Source: Tardiphaga sp.
GTDB taxonomy: Bacteria; Pseudomonadota; Alphaproteobacteria; Rhizobiales; Xanthobacteraceae
NCBI GenBank assembly: GCA_028290765.1
Contig: JAQGJF010001081.1
Coordinates: 1 to 6,080 of the forward strand
Direction of reading: 5' to 3'
DNA: 6,080 nucleotides
Positions 5,938 through 6,080 of the stretch are shown piece by piece; position 1 is the stretch's first letter, and each line of letters begins with the position of its first letter. Both the position numbers and the translations under genes were made by a program. Below the pieces are notes generated by a model. It ran no database searches. It was not told the DNA's origin and saw nothing but the letters and a program-made list of their open reading frames with translations.

Positions 5938-5993
5938 ATCGCTCTCCCGCAATATTTTGTGGCGAACCCGAACGGCATTGCCGCCGGGTCCAT
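5934..5993 (-). CDS. Possible 19-codon leader peptide overlapping the monooxygenase start
   Basis: ATG at 5993 is preceded by GGAG (6003-6000) at a six-base spacing, the best ribosome-binding site on this strand of the window. The frame encodes MDPAAMPFGFATKYCGRAM and stops at TGA 5936-5934. That stop shares bases with the GTG start of the monooxygenase in a GTGA overlap, and the monooxygenase Shine-Dalgarno (GGGAGAG) lies within codons 15-17. I do not recognise the peptide. It has one Cys and no run of any amino acid, so it is not an obvious amino-acid attenuator. Such an arrangement commonly couples translation of a downstream gene. Chance occurrence cannot be excluded for an ORF this short, and codon third positions are less GC-rich toward its end. 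Confidence 0.4.
   Translation of the reverse strand: MDPAAMPFGFATKYCGRAM
5942..5948 (-). promoter_or_regulatory. Ribosome-binding site fixing the monooxygenase GTG start
   Basis: GGGAGAG on the minus strand; its GGAG core ends six bases before GTG at 5937. It lies downstream of the alternative TTG at 5952, so it can serve only the GTG, and this decides the start. Confidence 0.7.
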
Positions 5994-6020
5994 TGCTTTC
6001 TCCGAACGGTTGGCGACGCG

Positions 6021-6080
6021 TCAGCTGACGACGCCGATGATCCGATTCTTGCCGCCTTCGATGACCTGATGCAGGAACGA
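6021..6080 (-). CDS. C-terminal end of an unidentified protein (5' part outside window)
   Basis: The minus strand reads open from the right edge for 19 codons, ...SFLHQVIEGGKNRIIGVVS, to TGA at 6023-6021. Sixteen of 19 codons end in G or C, like the real genes here, which supports coding. I do not recognise the protein from this fragment. It is on the same strand as the monooxygenase. Its stop is 27 bases before the small ORF at 5993, and no promoter stands between them, so it is probably an upstream member of the same operon. Confidence 0.6.
   Translation of the reverse strand, partial: SFLHQVIEGGKNRIIGVVS

Noticed and set aside
5938..5952. TTG at 5952 as the monooxygenase start.
   Set aside because: The ribosome-binding site GGGAG lies downstream of it and matches GTG at 5937; relatives begin close to the TKSRMMHL segment.
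4024..6069. A 681-codon open frame on the plus strand opposite the reductase and monooxygenase.
   Set aside because: It is an antisense shadow of two well-supported genes in GC-rich DNA. It is rich in Arg, Ala and Gly with no recognisable domain, and it starts inside the end of the propeller gene.

Overview
The window is GC-rich DNA. Its codons mostly end in G or C, and two intergenic palindromes (1274-1314 and 1355-1434) resemble dispersed repeats I associate with Bradyrhizobium, Rhodopseudomonas and relatives. I therefore infer an alphaproteobacterium of the Nitrobacteraceae (Bradyrhizobiaceae), from composition and recalled repeat types rather than a database match. No tRNA, rRNA, insertion sequence, CRISPR array or phage gene is visible.

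Layout. (1) 1-1269, plus strand: the C-terminal two thirds of an allophanate hydrolase (AtzF), cut by the left edge. (2) 1270-1505: a 236-base intergenic stretch with two palindromic repeats, then a compact promoter and operator. (3) 1506-4049, plus strand: a small regulated unit made of a TetR-family repressor, an alpha/beta hydrolase with an Asp nucleophile (epoxide hydrolase/dehalogenase-like), and a cytoplasmic YVTN-type beta-propeller protein. (4) 4050-4086: a hairpin that fills the gap between converging genes. (5) 4087-6080, minus strand, read right to left: the last 19 codons of an unidentified gene, a possible 19-codon leader ORF, an NtaA/DszA-type FMNH2-dependent monooxygenase and its short-chain flavin reductase.

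How the genes work together. The TetR gene and the hydrolase gene are each preceded by the same 20-base sequence (17 of 20 identical). Its core in front of the hydrolase is a near-perfect 16-base palindrome. In front of the repressor gene the site sits exactly between a -35-like and a -10-like hexamer. This points to a local autoregulated circuit in which the repressor controls itself and the hydrolase/propeller pair, released by an unknown small molecule. On the other strand, the reductase supplies reduced FMN to the monooxygenase, a standard two-component pairing. The genes are three bases apart and probably translationally coupled. The monooxygenase start codon in turn overlaps the stop of the upstream small ORF in a GTGA arrangement. 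The allophanate hydrolase belongs to urea/s-triazine/cyanurate-type nitrogen salvage. Together the window looks like an accessory catabolic neighbourhood for nitrogen- or heteroatom-containing organics, but the actual substrates cannot be read from the sequence.

The least ordinary signals are the paired operator with a likely leaderless repressor transcript, and the small ORF overlapping the monooxygenase start. I see no wholly new multi-gene system.
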